Of a DNA stretch of 64,000 nucleotides, positions 32,643 to 44,790 are shown in pieces. A model generated the notes under the pieces. It saw nothing but the letters and a program-made list of their open reading frames with translations, did not search any database and was not told the DNA's origin. Numbering within the stretch: position 1 is the stretch's first letter; each line of letters begins with the position of its first letter. The DNA comes from Manihot esculenta (Eukaryota > Streptophyta > Magnoliopsida > Malpighiales > Euphorbiaceae), in contig NC_035174.2 in NCBI RefSeq assembly GCF_001659605.2, forward strand, positions 19,630,009 through 19,694,008, written 5' to 3'. The position numbers were made by a program, and so were the translations under genes.

Positions 32643-34327
32643 TGTAATACCCGGCTCGAGTCCGGCATCGGAATTCCTGTAGTCCGGAGGAATCTCGGGT
32701 GTCGGAACCCTCGAGAAGGGTAATGCATATGTTTTCCAAGGTATGTTTTCACTGGTTTTCATGTTTTGAAGTGTTAAAAGACTTGAGTTTTGAAAGAAAA
32801 GCAACAAGGGAGAAATGCAAAGGTTCGGCCGCCGAAGGGTACTTTCGGCCGCCGAACATTGCATGGTTGCGGCTTCACGTTCGGCTGCCGAAGGTGGTCT
32901 GGCCAGCCACCTATAAAAGGGCCAAAGGTCGGTGAAAGGAGGGTATTTTCTCCTCCACTTGCAGCCAGAGGTGAGTTCCAGCCTCTCCACGTTGACTTTC
33001 ATGTTTTCCATGATTTTCAGCAACTCTTTCAAGAGTTTTAAGAGTTTTGGTGACTTATGAAGGTTTTGAGCAAAAGAAACAAGTTTTGAAGCTTGGAGCT
33101 TTGGAAGAGCTTTTCTTCATATCTCCACGTTAGGATCCTTCATCCTCAAGTTCTTTAAGAGGTAAGTGAAGATCCTGAGCTTCTTTGATGATTTTGAAAG
33201 GTTTTCTAAAGTTTGTATGGGTAGTATGCATGTTTAGGTTTAGGTGAGGTTTGTGGTGATTTGTGGTGTTCCAGCATGTGTAAGTGTTATGTGCTATGTT
33301 TGTTTGGGGTTTTAGGGTAGTTTTAGACCCCTTTGTGCATATAGATGTGTATATGCTAGTTGGGAGTAGTTGATATGCATGTTTGTAGGTTTTTGGGCAA
33401 AGTTTGCCTGAAACAGAGCAGGGTTCTGCCCTTCGGGCAAAACCAGGTTCGGCCGCCGAAGGAAGGTTCGGCCGCCGAACCCTTTGAGGAGGCAGTTTCG
33501 GCTGCCAAAGGTTGCCCCGAAAGCTAGGCTTTCGGTTTAGAAAGAGACTTTCGGCCGCCGAAAGAGGGAGTTCGGCCGCCGAAAGTGTGTGAGTTTCGTC
33601 TCTGGACGAGACCTTCGGCCGCCGAAGGTGCCGCCGAACATGCATGAGTTTCGTCTCTGGAGAGGGGTTTCGGCCGCCGAACCTGCCGCCGAAAGTGCCC
33701 TGTCCAGCTTTCTTTTGCATGTTTTATGTGATGGTTTTAGGGTTGTTTAGAGGGGTTTTGGGGAGTTTCTTAGAGATGTTCTTGAGTGAGTTTGGTCCCT
33801 CATTTGAGTCCACCTGTGTAGGTACGGACCAGAGGCATCAGGGAACTCAGCAGTGAGTCCAGTGTCAGAACCTGCAGAGTCAGTTCAGAGATAACAAAAG
33901 GTGAGTGGAATTTAACTTAATGTTTTAATATGAGAACTGATATTTTATCATGCTTCATGCATCATAAATATGCTATAGGGTGAGTGCATTAGTGTACACA
34001 AAGATGATGCATTGCATTTATCCTTGTACTTGGCACTGTATGTTTCTTTATTGTTGTATGTTTATGAGCAAAACCAGGCTTAACATGATGAGTTTGATCC
34101 GCCTAGAGCCATGAGGAGCTCTAGTAGGGATGAGTAGAGCACAGAGAGAGTGCATGCACAGGTTAAGCCTTGGAATGAAGAAAAGTGTTATGTTTTTACA
34201 GTTTGTATGAGCATGTATGGGATTTCACAGGTATACAGACAGGATAGCAGGCTTACTACGGGTCCCGGCGACCTTAAGTCGATCTGGATCCTAGTGCCGG
34301 TGGCAGTTCGGTTTCCGGGCTGTTACA
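32643..34327 (+). repeat. Gypsy D 3' LTR with 511-bp deletion
   Basis: 1,685 bp. It is collinear with the 5' LTR but jumps from the equivalent of 26643 to 27155 (junction GGCACTG|TATGTTT near 34038). It has one extra palindrome unit near 33446-33480. Confidence 0.94.
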
Positions 34328-34332
34328 CCTGG

Positions 34333-35189
34333 TTTCTCCCAAAGGGCAGAAACTTGGTTCAAACATGCACAAATGCCTCTAACTCATACCATCATGCATT
34401 TAGCTCAACCAAAACATGCATACAAGCTCCTAGGGGTCTCAAACTACCCTAAACCCCAACTATAACACATCAAACATACATATACAAGCCACATTGCCCG
34501 AAAACTCATCAAAAACCCATAAACTCAACATAACTTTACACATGTATTTTCTACCCCATGAACTAGCATAAAACTTGTTTAAAACATAATGTAAGCTAGA
34601 GATCGACTCTTACCTCTTGAAGATCGAGAGTAGAGGCGATCTAACTTGGAGTTGGGAGAGATCGAGCTCCTTGGGTCTCCAAGTTCAAAACTTGCTCAAA
34701 ACTTGAAAATCTTCAAAACAAGATGGAAACTTGTGAAAATCGTGAAAGATTTGAAGGAAAAACTCAAAGATTGGTGAGGGATGGTGGTAGGGCTCACCTT
34801 GGCCGAAAATGGGGAGAAACCTCGCCAATTTCGGCTAAGGGACTCCTTTATAGTGGCTGGCCAGGCCACATTCGGGAGCCGAACGTGCCCCCGCATGCAT
34901 GCCATGTTTGGCGGCCGAACTTGAGGTTCGGCGGTCGAACCTGGACTTCCCTCACTTATGCCTTCGGGGGCCTAAGGCACACCTGAAATGCATGCATGTT
35001 CGGCGGCCGAACCTGGGTTTTCCTCCAAAAATCATTTTCATGCAAAAACTTAATTCCAACTTGCTTAAAACCATAAAACACATTAAAACATTTTATGAAA
35101 ACATGGTTTTACCCTTCTAGAGGTCTCCGACATCCGAGATTCCACTGGACGGTAGGAATTCCGATACCGGAGTCTAGCCAGGTATTACA
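34333..35189 (-). repeat. Gypsy B 3' LTR, proximal part
   Basis: Continuation of the LTR interrupted by D, from TTTCTCCCAAAGGGCAG to GGTATTACA. A TATA-like element (minus) lies near 34849-34856. Several palindromes occur at 34909-35010, some degenerate (GGCGGTCGAAC). Confidence 0.9.
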
Positions 35190-35206
35190 TTCTCCCCCCC
35201 TTAAGA
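35190..35206 (-). other. Gypsy B polypurine tract
   Basis: Minus-strand CTTAAGGGGGGGGAGAA-type tract next to the 3' LTR. Confidence 0.88.
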
Positions 35207-35297
35207 ACATTCGTCCCCGAATGTTCCTCAACTAGCACATAGCATGGCATACACATATCATACATACAAAGCACATAAAACTCACAGGGAACTAACC

Positions 35298-38200
35298 TCA
35301 GAAAAAATAAGGGTATTGCTGGAGCATGGACTCCCGTGTCTCCCAAGTGCATTCTTCCATATTGTGGTGGTTCCACAGGACTTTCACCATCGGGATTTCC
35401 TTGTTCCTCAACTTTCTGATCTGGGTGTCTAGGATCCGTACTGGCTGCTCAACATAGGTGAGATCTTCTTGGATCTCCACATCAGGCTCACTAAGAACCT
35501 TGCCCGGATCTGACACAAACTTTCTCAACATGGAAACATGGAAAATCATATGGATTCTTGCCATTGAAGTAGGCAAATCTAGCTTGTACGACACATTCCC
35601 TATCTTCTGCAAGATTTCAAAGGGTCCGATGTATCGTGGGGCTAGCTTACCTTTCTTCCCAAAGCGAACCACTCCTTTCATTGGAGACACCTTGAGCAAT
35701 ACCAGATCCCCCTCCTGAAACTCTACTTGCCGTCTGCGGATGTCTGCATAACTCTTCTGTCTGCTTGCAGCAGTCTTGATTCTTTCTCTGATTATGGGTA
35801 CCACCCTGCTGGTGATCTCTACTAACTCAGGCCCTGCCAAGGCCTTCTCTCCAACTTCCTCCCAGCAAACAGGTGACTTGCACTTCCTTCCATACAAAGC
35901 TTCATAAGGAGCCATCCCGATGCTAGCATGATGGCTGTTATTGTAGGCAAACTCCACCAAGGGTAGATGCTGCCTCTAAGAACCGCCAAAGTCCAGCACA
36001 CACATTCTAAGCATATCCTCGATAGTCTGGATGGTCCTTTCGGACTGTCCGTCCGTCTGGGGGTGGAAGGCAGTACTGAAATCCAACCTGGTACCCATGG
36101 CATTCTGCAGACTCCGCCAAAACCTGGAGGTGAACTGGGGTCCTCTATCAGACACTATTGAGACAGGAACCCTATGTAGCCTGACGATCTCATCTACATA
36201 GACCTGCGCCAACTTGTCCACAGAATAGCCACTCCTGATAGGGATGAAGTGAGCAGATTTGGTGAGTCTGTCCACAATCACCCATATGGAGTCCAATCTG
36301 TTGGACGTCGCCGGTAACCCCACTACGAAGTCCATAGCTATATTCTCCCATTTCCATTATGGAATAGGTAGCGGGTTAAGCATTCCAGCTGGCTTCCGAT
36401 GTTCCAGCTTCACCCTCTGACACACTTCGCAGGCTGACACAAACTGTGCCACTTCTTTCTTCATCGCTGGCCACCAATAAACTTTCTTCAGATCTTGATA
36501 CATCTTGGTGGCTCCAGGGTGAACGCTGTATCTTGCATTATGAGCCTCCCTCATAATGTCTCCTTTTAGCCCTATGTCATCTGGTACACACAATCGACTC
36601 CCATAGTGGAGGATCCCCTTACTGTCAAATTTGAACTCACTGTCCTTGCCTGACTGAACAGTCCTGGCAATCTTCACTAACTGTGGGTCCTCATGCTATT
36701 TCTGAGCCACTTGCTCCAGAAACACATGTGTCACTCTCATCTGGGCCACTAAAGCACCTGTACCAGACAACTCCAACTGTAGACCTTCATCAATGAGCTT
36801 ATAAAACTCCTTCACCACTGGTCTCCTCTCTGCCGTGATGTGGGATAGGCTGCCTAGTGACTTCCGGCTTAGGGCGTCTGCCACGACATTTGCCTTACCC
36901 GGATGGTACTGAATCTTGCAATCATAATCACTCAGCAGCTCTACCCATCTTCTCTGTCTCAAGTTCAAATCTCTTTGACTCAGGATGTACTGCAGGCTCT
37001 TATGATCTATAAAGATCTCACATTTTACCCCATAAAGGTAGTGCCTCCACATCTTGAGTGCAAAGATTACTGCTGCCATCTCAAGGTCATGTGTGGGGTA
37101 ATTCAACTCATGCTTCTTCAGCTGTCTAGAAGCATAAGCAATCACCCTCTCATTCTGCATTAGTACACAACCCAGTCCCACACGGGACGCATCATAAAAG
37201 ATTGTAAAGTCCTCATCACTAGATGGCAGAGCTAACACTGGTGCTGAAGTCAACCTCTTCTTAAGCTCTTCAAAACTCTCTTCGCACTGGTCGGTCCACA
37301 CAAACTTCTGATTCTTCCTGGTTAGTCTGGTCAGAGGAGCTGCAATCTTTGAGAAGTCCTAAACGAACCTCCTGTAATAACCTGCCAAACCCAAAAAACT
37401 CCTGATTTCTGTCACTGAAGTGGGTCTAGGCCAGTTAGCCACAGTTTCTACCTTCTTGGGGTCTACCTCTATCCCATTTTCTGACACCACATGCCTCAAG
37501 AATGAAATGCTCCTCAGCCAGAACTCACACTTGGAGAACTTGGCATACAAGCCATGCTCCCTCAAGGTCTGTAGAACCAACCTCAGATGATGGGCATGCT
37601 CCTCTGCATTCCTGGAATACACCAAGATATCATCTATGAAGACAATAACGAAGTGATCCAGGTATTGGCTAAACACTCTGTTCATGAGATCCATGAATGC
37701 TGTAAGGGCGTTGGTTAACCCGAACGGCATTACAAGGAACTCAAAATGCCCATATCTGGTCCTGAAAGCGGTCTTTGGCACATCTTCTTCTCTGATCCTC
37801 AGCTGATGGTACCCCGATCTCAAATCTATCTTGGAGAAACAACCCGCTCCTGCTAGCTGGTCGAATAGATCGTCGATCCTTGGTAATGGGTACTTGTTCT
37901 TGGTAGTGACTTTGTTCAACTGCCTGTAGTAGATACAAAGTCTAAAGGATCCATCCTTCTTTCTTACAAACAAAACTGGAGCACCCTAAGGGGAGGTACT
38001 CGGTTGGATGAAGCCCTTGTCTACCAGCTTTTGCAACTGCTCTTTCAATTCCTTCAACTCGGCTGGAGCCATCCTGTAGGGAGGGATAGAGATCGGTCGG
38101 GTTCCAGGCATCAGTTTTATCTCGAACTCTATCTCCCTAGCAGGTGGTAAACCTGGCAGCTCGTCTGGGAAGACGTCTAGAAACTCTCTAACCACTGGCA

Positions 38201-40274
38201 CCGAGGCGGGCTCTCTAACCTGACTGCTAAGCTCTCTCACATGAGCCAAATACCCCTGACATCCCTTCCTAAGCAACCTACGAGCCTGAAGAGCTGATAT
38301 CAGACCTCTAGGTGTACCCCTCCTGTCTCCCTTGAAGACAACCTCTGACCCATCCTGACCTTTGAACCTGACTACTTTGTCCCTGCAGTCCAAGGTAGCA
38401 CCATGGGTAGATAACCAGTCCATCCCTAGAATGACATCAAAATCTGTCAAGTCTAGAACCACAAGGTCGGCGGAAAGGCATCTTCCCTCAACAAAGACTG
38501 GACTGCACTGGCAGACTAACTCTGCCACTGATGGATCACACTTGGGTCCATTGACCCAGAGAGGACACTCTAACTCAGAGATCATCAACCCCAACCTCTG
38601 GACGGCTCTCGGAGTAATAAAAGAATGAGATGCACCAGGGTCCACCAAGGCATACACATCTGAACAACCAATGACTAAGTTACCTGCCACCATGGTGTTA
38701 GATGCATCTGCCTCCTGCTGAGTCATCGTGAAGATCCGTGCTAGAGCTGATGGACCTTCACCTCTAAAACCCGCTGAAGAAGAGGCTGTCCCTCTCCCTC
38801 TGCCTCTGCCACTGGCCTACGTTGCGGCTGGAGCTGCTGGCTGAGCCACACTACCAGAAGCTGTCTGCTGAGACTGTGCCCCAAAAGCTGCCCTAGGACA
38901 CTCCCGAGCCATGTGTCCCTCTTGCCCGCATCTGAAGCAGGCTGCTGTCCCAGCCCGGCAAACTCCCCTGTGTGGCCTACTACATTTTGCACAAACTGCA
39001 TTTTTCGCACCAGAGCTTGAGCCGCCCCCTAATCCCAGACTGGACTTAACCTTATTCCAAAACTTGTTCTTCTTTGTCTTTTTGGTGGTACTGCTCCACC
39101 TCTTGCTGCCTGAAACTGCTGCACTAAAAGAAGAAGAGCCTGGGGTCTTAGAACCAGAAGGCTGTGCCACTGACTGCTTAACTGTCTCCTAAATGATGGC
39201 ACTGGCCTCCATCTTCCGGGCCATATCCACTATGGCATGAAAGCTCTCCCTATCTGCTGACTGGATCAAGGAGGAATATTTGGAGTGGAGTTTCATGATA
39301 TACCTCCTTGACCTTTTTTGGTCCGAGTCAAGATTTTGCCCTGCAAATGGCAACAGCTCCAAGAATCTGTCTGTGAACTCCTCTACACTCATCTCCTCGG
39401 TCTGCCTCAACTGCTCAAACTCTATCATCTTCAGCTCCCTTGAACTATCGGGAAAAGCCCATCCTGCAAACTCGTTTGCAAACTCCTCCCAAGACATGCT
39501 GTCCACTCTCGGGTTCACATAATTCTTGAACCACTCTCGCGCCTTCTTGCACTTAAGCGTGAACCCAGCCATCTGAATGGCTCTACTGTCATCAGCCCCA
39601 ATCTCATCTGTGATCACCTTAACCCTTTCAAGATACACAAATGGGTCATCCCCTTTTTCATACTGAGGAGCACCCAGTTTCATGTAGTCGGTCATCTTGA
39701 CCTTACTCCCACTGGCTGAGCTAGGTCTAGAAGGTTGGGTAACTGGGGCTGCTGTTTCTGTAGGTGGTGGAGGTGGGGGTGCAGCATTCCCCGAGGTGGG
39801 GTTTGCAGGGTGAGGATAAAAGGGTGAGGGTGGATAAGCTGGGTACTGGGGGTGAGGTGGATAGAAAGGTGGATAAGGCATGTAGGTAGGGTAGGGGCTA
39901 AAGCTGGAGTAATCCGATGTGCCTCCCATCGGATACCCTGAACCCTGTGGAAAGGGTGGATAATGGGGTGGAAAACCATACCTCGAGGTCTGAGCGCCTC
40001 CCTACGACTCCCCTGTCCCTTCTTCTGTCATGCTGACATCTAGATTCCCATCCCTCCTCTGGTCCTCTTCCATAACCTCCCTCACATCTGAAGAACTTCC
40101 TCCTCTATCTGTCCCCCTTCTGCTAGCATCGAAAGACCTTCTAGGGTCCCTTGACACTCTCTCTCTGCTTGATCTACATGACATTGCCCTAGGCAATGCT
40201 GGAGGACGGGCGCTCGTGTCCTCATCCTCAGGTGGTACTCTAGTCAATCTTGCTGATCGACGAGTTCCTCTCAT
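35298..40274 (-). pseudogene. Gypsy B gag-pol polyprotein with eight nonsense codons
   Basis: Same layout and exactly the same total frame length as A (5,010 nt from 40307 to 35298, no net frameshift). The likely start is Met at 40274. Gag, CCHC knuckle (CFRCGQEGHMARECP), protease (DPGASHSFI), RT (FIDDIL), RNase H, integrase and chromodomain-like tail are all recognisable. Stops end segments at 40002, 39189, 38817, 37986, 37359, 36696, 36357 and 35976. By comparison with A and D, five are CAG to TAG, two are TGG to TAG and one is GAG to TAA. An RT residue is also altered ([10 protein letters not shown], where the others have C[IV]DYRQLNKV). Confidence 0.95.
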
Positions 40275-40529
40275 CCTGTTTTCTGAAAAACAGCACACAA
40301 CAAGCAAACATTAGCATCATATGGTTCATGTGGGCATACATGAACTCTCATCACATACATATCATTCATATCATAGCATTAATGCACATGTATAAAATCA
40401 TGGCATTTCACATCATCAAACAAGACAGGACTCCACATCCTATCCTAGTGGACATGATCTTCCTATTGTGCTTGACCTTCTAAAACCTCTATGAGCCCGA
40501 CACTCTAGGTCCGACCATATGAACCTAGG

Positions 40530-40541
40530 GCTCTGATACCA
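40530..40541 (-). other. Gypsy B primer-binding site (tRNA-iMet)
   Basis: Minus-strand TGGTATCAGAGC, 3 nt from the 5' LTR. Confidence 0.93.
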
Positions 40542-40544
40542 TTC

Positions 40545-42585
40545 TGTAACGACCCAAAAATCGGACCGCTACCGGCGCTAGGATCCAGGTCGGCTTAAGG
40601 CCGCCGGGACCCGTAGCAAGCCTAACATACTCCTGTGAACCTGTTTAATCCCATACATGATCAACAAAATACATAAAAATTAAAACTTTCCTTTTCATTC
40701 ATATACTCATGTACCAACCTCAACCTGTGCATGCACTGAACAAAAACATAATCATAAACATTGACCCCTCTGTGGGATCTCATCAATGCCCCCAAAGGGG
40801 TGGCATAACATGTGTTGAGTTGGTTAGACATAAACATCAATAACCATTAAGATCATGTATCAAAAAGGGATTACAATATACTATGGTCAAGCACACTTCT
40901 AAACCTCAACATCATCATACATAATATAGCTAATCATAACATTACATCATTATACAATTTGTCATGTCCACTTTCTAGCTATTACAAAACAAGGACTTCA
41001 TTACTCTTGCTGACCTCCTGGTCTACCCTGTACTTGCAAGCCTGGGGGTTAAGGGAGAGGGATGAGCTACAAGAGCCCAGTGAGCATAATAATAAAACAA
41101 TTTAAAACATATGGTAACATGGAATGCATCACAACACAACTAATCACATCAAGGATGAATTTGTCACCAATAGTCCCCTACATGGTCCAACTGTGCCAGG
41201 GGCGTAGAATGGGCCTCACTGGTCTTTCCCTTACATAACATAACATAACATGGTCCAACTGTGCCAGGGGCGTAGAATGGGCCTCACTGGTCTTCCGTAC
41301 CGTATCATCATTATCATAATATATGGGGACTAAAGGATCATTCAACATTCATCCACATCACCGAACATATTATGCAATGTAACATCTTCGTGAGTCTAAT
41401 GCAAACACCCTATTATATTTCATGGCATTCATGATGTGTGAATCATGCTAAAACTGGTTTATTTATTTAAAAGCATAAGAGTTATTCCACTCACCTCTAG
41501 CTGAAGCTCTACTTACTCAGAAGCAGCTGAACTCACTGCTGGGGTCCTCGGTTCCTCGGGTCCGAACCTACACAGGTGGACTCAAATGAGGGACCAAACA
41601 TACATGAACATAGGCGAAAGTCCTCTTTCGAGGGCAAGCTTCGACAGCCGAATGCTGCCTCCACAAGAGGGTTCGGCGGCCGAAAGTCCTTTCGGCTGCC
41701 GAACCTGGTTTCTCCCAAAGGGCAGAAACTTGGTTCAAACATGCACAAATGCCTCTAACTCATACCATCATGCATTTAGCTCAACCAAAACATGCATACA
41801 AGCTCCTAGGGGTCTCAAACTACCCTAAACCCTAACTACAACACATCAAACATACATATACAAGCCACATTGCCCAAAAACTCATCAAAAACCCATAAAC
41901 TCAACATAAGTTTACACATGCATTTTCTACCCCATGAACTAGCATAAAACTTGTTTAAAACATAATGTAAGCTAGAGATCGACTCTTACCTCTTGAAGAT
42001 CGAGAGTAGAGGCGATCTAACTTGGAGTTGGAAGAGATCGAGCTCCTTGGGTCTCCAAGTTCAAAACTTGCTCAAAACTTGAAAATCTTCAAAACAAGAT
42101 GGAAACTTGTGAAAATCGTGAAAGATTTGAAGGAAAAACTCAAAGATTGGTGAGGGATGGTGGTAGGGCTCACCTTGGCCGAAAATGGGGAGAAACCTCG
42201 CCCATTTCGGCTAAGGGACTCCTTTATAGTGGCTGGCCAGGCCACATTCGGGAGCCGAACGTGCCCCCGCATGCATGCCATGTTCGGCGGTCGAACTTGA
42301 GGTTCGGCGGCCGAACCTGGACTTCCCTCACTTATGCCTTCGGGGGCCTAAGGCACACCCAAAATGCATGCATGTTCGGCGGCCGAACTTGAGGTTCAGC
42401 GGCCGAACCTGGGTTTTCCTCCAAAAATCATTTTCATGCAAAAACTTAATTCCAACTTACTTAAAACCATAAAACACATTAAAACATTTTATGAAAACAT
42501 GGTTTTACCCTTCTAGAGGTCTCCGACATCCGAGATTCCACCGGACGGTAGGAATTCCGATACCAGAGTCTAGCCGGGTATTACA
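40545..42585 (-). repeat. Gypsy B 5' LTR
   Basis: 2,041 bp of the short LTR variant: two GTGCCAGGGGCGTAGAATGG units (41194-41300) and no duplication. It has a TATA-like element (minus) near 42222-42229, with palindromes around 42284-42410 and 41668-41705. Confidence 0.93.
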
Positions 42586-42739
42586 ACATCCACCATGATC
42601 ACATATAGCAATCACCTTGTGATATATGAATACCTCTCATGTCTTCTTACAATCAATGTTCCCTCATGATGCTTATTTTTTACCAATACTTTATAGTTGT
42701 CTGCAAAGTTCATGACCAACTGAAAAAAAGGCATAATAT
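42586..42739 (-). pseudogene. MULE transposase N-terminal exon fragment
   Basis: On the minus strand, an intron acceptor-like TTTTTTTCAG (about 42740-42749) is followed by QLVMNFADNYKVLVKNKHH and then RYSYITR. This resembles the DNA-binding/N-terminal part of MULE transposases. A TGA lies in frame, and the reading then runs toward a CDHGGCP-like zinc motif at the gypsy B junction (42586). The rest continues at 23389 downward. Confidence 0.7.
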
Positions 42740-43338
42740 GGTGTTTATTTAATCCACTCATAGTAAACACATTTCAAACCCTAGGTATACAAACTTTTGT
42801 AACAATCTAAATATTGAACCTTTACCCATTAAAATATTTCAATCCCATTCTTAAAGAATAAAATATAAAGATAAATATAAACTATAGCAGAAACATGAAA
42901 GAGCTACTGTTCTCACCTTTAAGAATAGAGGACCATAAAAAATCTCTTTCTCTTTACAAAGTCTTCAAGAGGAGCCCCACTTAATGCTGCGATAAAGAAT
43001 CGAAGACCACTAAACTCTTTTGCTCCTGAGAATGAAACCAGTATAGCAACTTGTATCGTGACACAGATTAGGGGACCACATAGTATCCTAGTCCTGTGCC
43101 GCAATACAGATTCAGACAAGGCAACTAATAGCTACCTTTTACACAACAATAAATAATCTAGGACCACTTACTTTGCTAATGGAGAAACAATAATATAGAG
43201 AAGGGAAGCAATAGAGAGAGGGAAATTAGAGAGAAAGAGATTGCAATATAGGGCATAATAGATTGTTTAATTTGGGAACCCTAAATCTTAAAATTTTTTA
43301 TTTAAAGAGGCAATATAGACATTTTCTCACTAGTAAAG

Positions 43339-43466
43339 GGGAGAAATTGATAGAGGGACTGTGTATTTGCATAGAATGAAATAGAGGAATTTAAGTGTTC
43401 GTTTTTAAAAATACAGAGACTAATCTATTAATTATGATATAATCAGGGACTAAAGTGTAATTTATC
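43339..43466 (-). repeat. MULE right terminal inverted repeat
   Basis: Reverse complement of 19598-19737. The outermost bases are GATAAATTACACTTTAGTCC on the minus strand. Confidence 0.85.
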
Positions 43467-44790
43467 ATAAAATAAATGTACTTTTAATATAATATTTAAA
43501 TTAAAGAACTATATATTTTATTATATAAAATTTTAGGACCATATTGTAATTTTCCATTAACTTTTCAGTTCAATTTATATAATTGTGACAAATTGAAAAA
43601 GGTTTAGTTCTATTATCCAAAAGTTAAAGTTTTAGATATAAATATGAATTAATATAAACGTTTGAATTTTTTTATCCAATAGATATTTTAAGAAATAATC
43701 CTATGTGCCATGACATGTGGACTAAAAAATTTTTTGTCAAAATTGTTGGAGGCAAATGGTTAAAATTGAGGCAAATGTGAAAAATTGACTTGATTATCCA
43801 ATTAAAATTAGAATATAAATGTGAAAAACAGTAAACCTATTAATTATTTTGTCCAATAAACTTTTATTTAAATATTAAAATAATTTAAAGAACTGTATTA
43901 TTATTTACATAATACCTCACGTAAAACTTTTTTCTTATTAAGATTACACACCAAGAACACAAGGGTTTCTAAAACCCAACTTTTTTTTTTGAAAAAATTT
44001 CTATAATTAATAGAACTTTAAAGACCCAAATCTGTCTTGACCTATCTCCTAGAACCGAATAAAGCTTTAGTCACTTCACTCTGCATTTCTATATGGTTCG
44101 GCCACCACTGTCGATAGAAACATATATGAAAGAGGTTTACTCTTATAATGATAGCCAAAAGCCTACCAACAAATTGAAAAATAAAAGAATAAATGCATAG
44201 ATCAAGAAATTAAAAACAAATCTTTCTAGAGCCAAGAAGAATAAAGCTTTCGGCCTGTAAGGCCCATACATTATTGGATCAAGCTGGAATTGGTGGAAAC
44301 CAGACACATAAAAAAAGGAAAGCAACACTCCACAATCACATTAAGTCACCATCGTTAAAGCCTAAGGAAGTGGCCTCCAAATTCATTAACACCAATAATA
44401 AGGGAGAGGTGCAGTCTTTCAAGATACTACTTCACAAATTGCCACTACCCTTCATTCATTGGGGTTCAACCTTAGATAGCACATCTAGAAAGCCTCCACT
44501 TGTAAAGCCATAAAACAAATCATATACAACCATATAATCATACACAACCAAACACATAAGGTAGGAAAAACATTATCCCTCATAAAAAGCTTAACTAACC
44601 AATAACAAAAACCACACACAAAATATATATATAACCTTATCTAGAAGGGAAGAAAGTAAAACCTACATATTAGTAATATGGAAGGAACCATCCCTGTCTA
44701 GGAGAGGTAAAAGCAACTGTGAAAAAGGGAAAAAGAAAGACATTTTGTCTCAGAAAACTCTCTTCAAAATTGGAAAGAGAAAAATGAACA
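43467..44790. other. AT-rich DNA without a supported gene
   Basis: About 43490-43850 is the right arm of an inverted repeat paired with 18740-19095. A 79-codon open frame at 44274-44513 (+) resembles no family I know and has no supporting signals. 43980-44790 shows nothing else recognisable. Confidence 0.45.
43490..43850 (-). repeat. Right arm of inverted repeat flanking the MULE
   Basis: Similar to the reverse complement of 18740-19095; see that entry for matched blocks. Confidence 0.6.

Larger units (their letters stand above)
25267..34327 (+). mobile_element. Gypsy D: youngest, nearly intact Tekay-like chromovirus
   Basis: Plus-strand element of 9,061 bp. 5' LTR 25267-27443, PBS 27447-27459, gag-pol 27653-32563, polypurine tract 32628-32642, 3' LTR 32643-34327, with a perfect target duplication CCTGG (25262-25266 and 34328-34332). 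Where they align, the LTRs are almost identical: I noticed one substitution (near 26247 against 33640), one palindrome-unit indel, and a 511-bp deletion in the 3' LTR. It sits inside the LTR of B and is therefore younger than B. Confidence 0.95.
23390..42585 (-). mobile_element. Gypsy B: Tekay-like chromovirus inserted in the MULE transposase, itself hosting gypsy D
   Basis: Minus-strand element of the same family as A. The 5' LTR is 40545-42585 and the 3' LTR is 23390-35189, split by D at 25267-34327. PBS, polypurine tract and a complete-length gag-pol frame are present. It splits the MULE transposase N-terminus. Unlike A and D, no matching 5-bp target duplication is visible: AAGGA before 23390 against ACATC after 42585. 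Confidence 0.92.
19598..43466. mobile_element. Mutator-like element (MULE) enlarged by nested gypsy elements
   Basis: The left end GAATAAATCACACTTTAGTC (19598) and the right end, read in reverse complement, GATAAATTACACTTTAGTCC (43466) are terminal inverted repeats. They match over about 130-140 bp (19598-19737 and 43339-43466). AT-rich flanks ATAAATAAA (19589-19597) and ATAAAATAA (43467-43475) fit a roughly 9-bp target duplication, but this is weak because both are simple sequence. Inside are a GRF-zinc-finger pseudogene (+) and a MULE transposase pseudogene (-) pointing toward each other. Removing gypsy B leaves an element of about 4.7 kb. Confidence 0.8.

Noticed and set aside
42919..43119. 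66-codon open frame (-) upstream of the MULE transposase N-terminal exon
   Set aside because: Might be a 5' exon but shows no known transposase motif; not supportable alone.
44274..44513. 79-codon open frame (+)
   Set aside because: No recognisable domain, no promoter or splice context, surrounded by AT-rich non-coding DNA.
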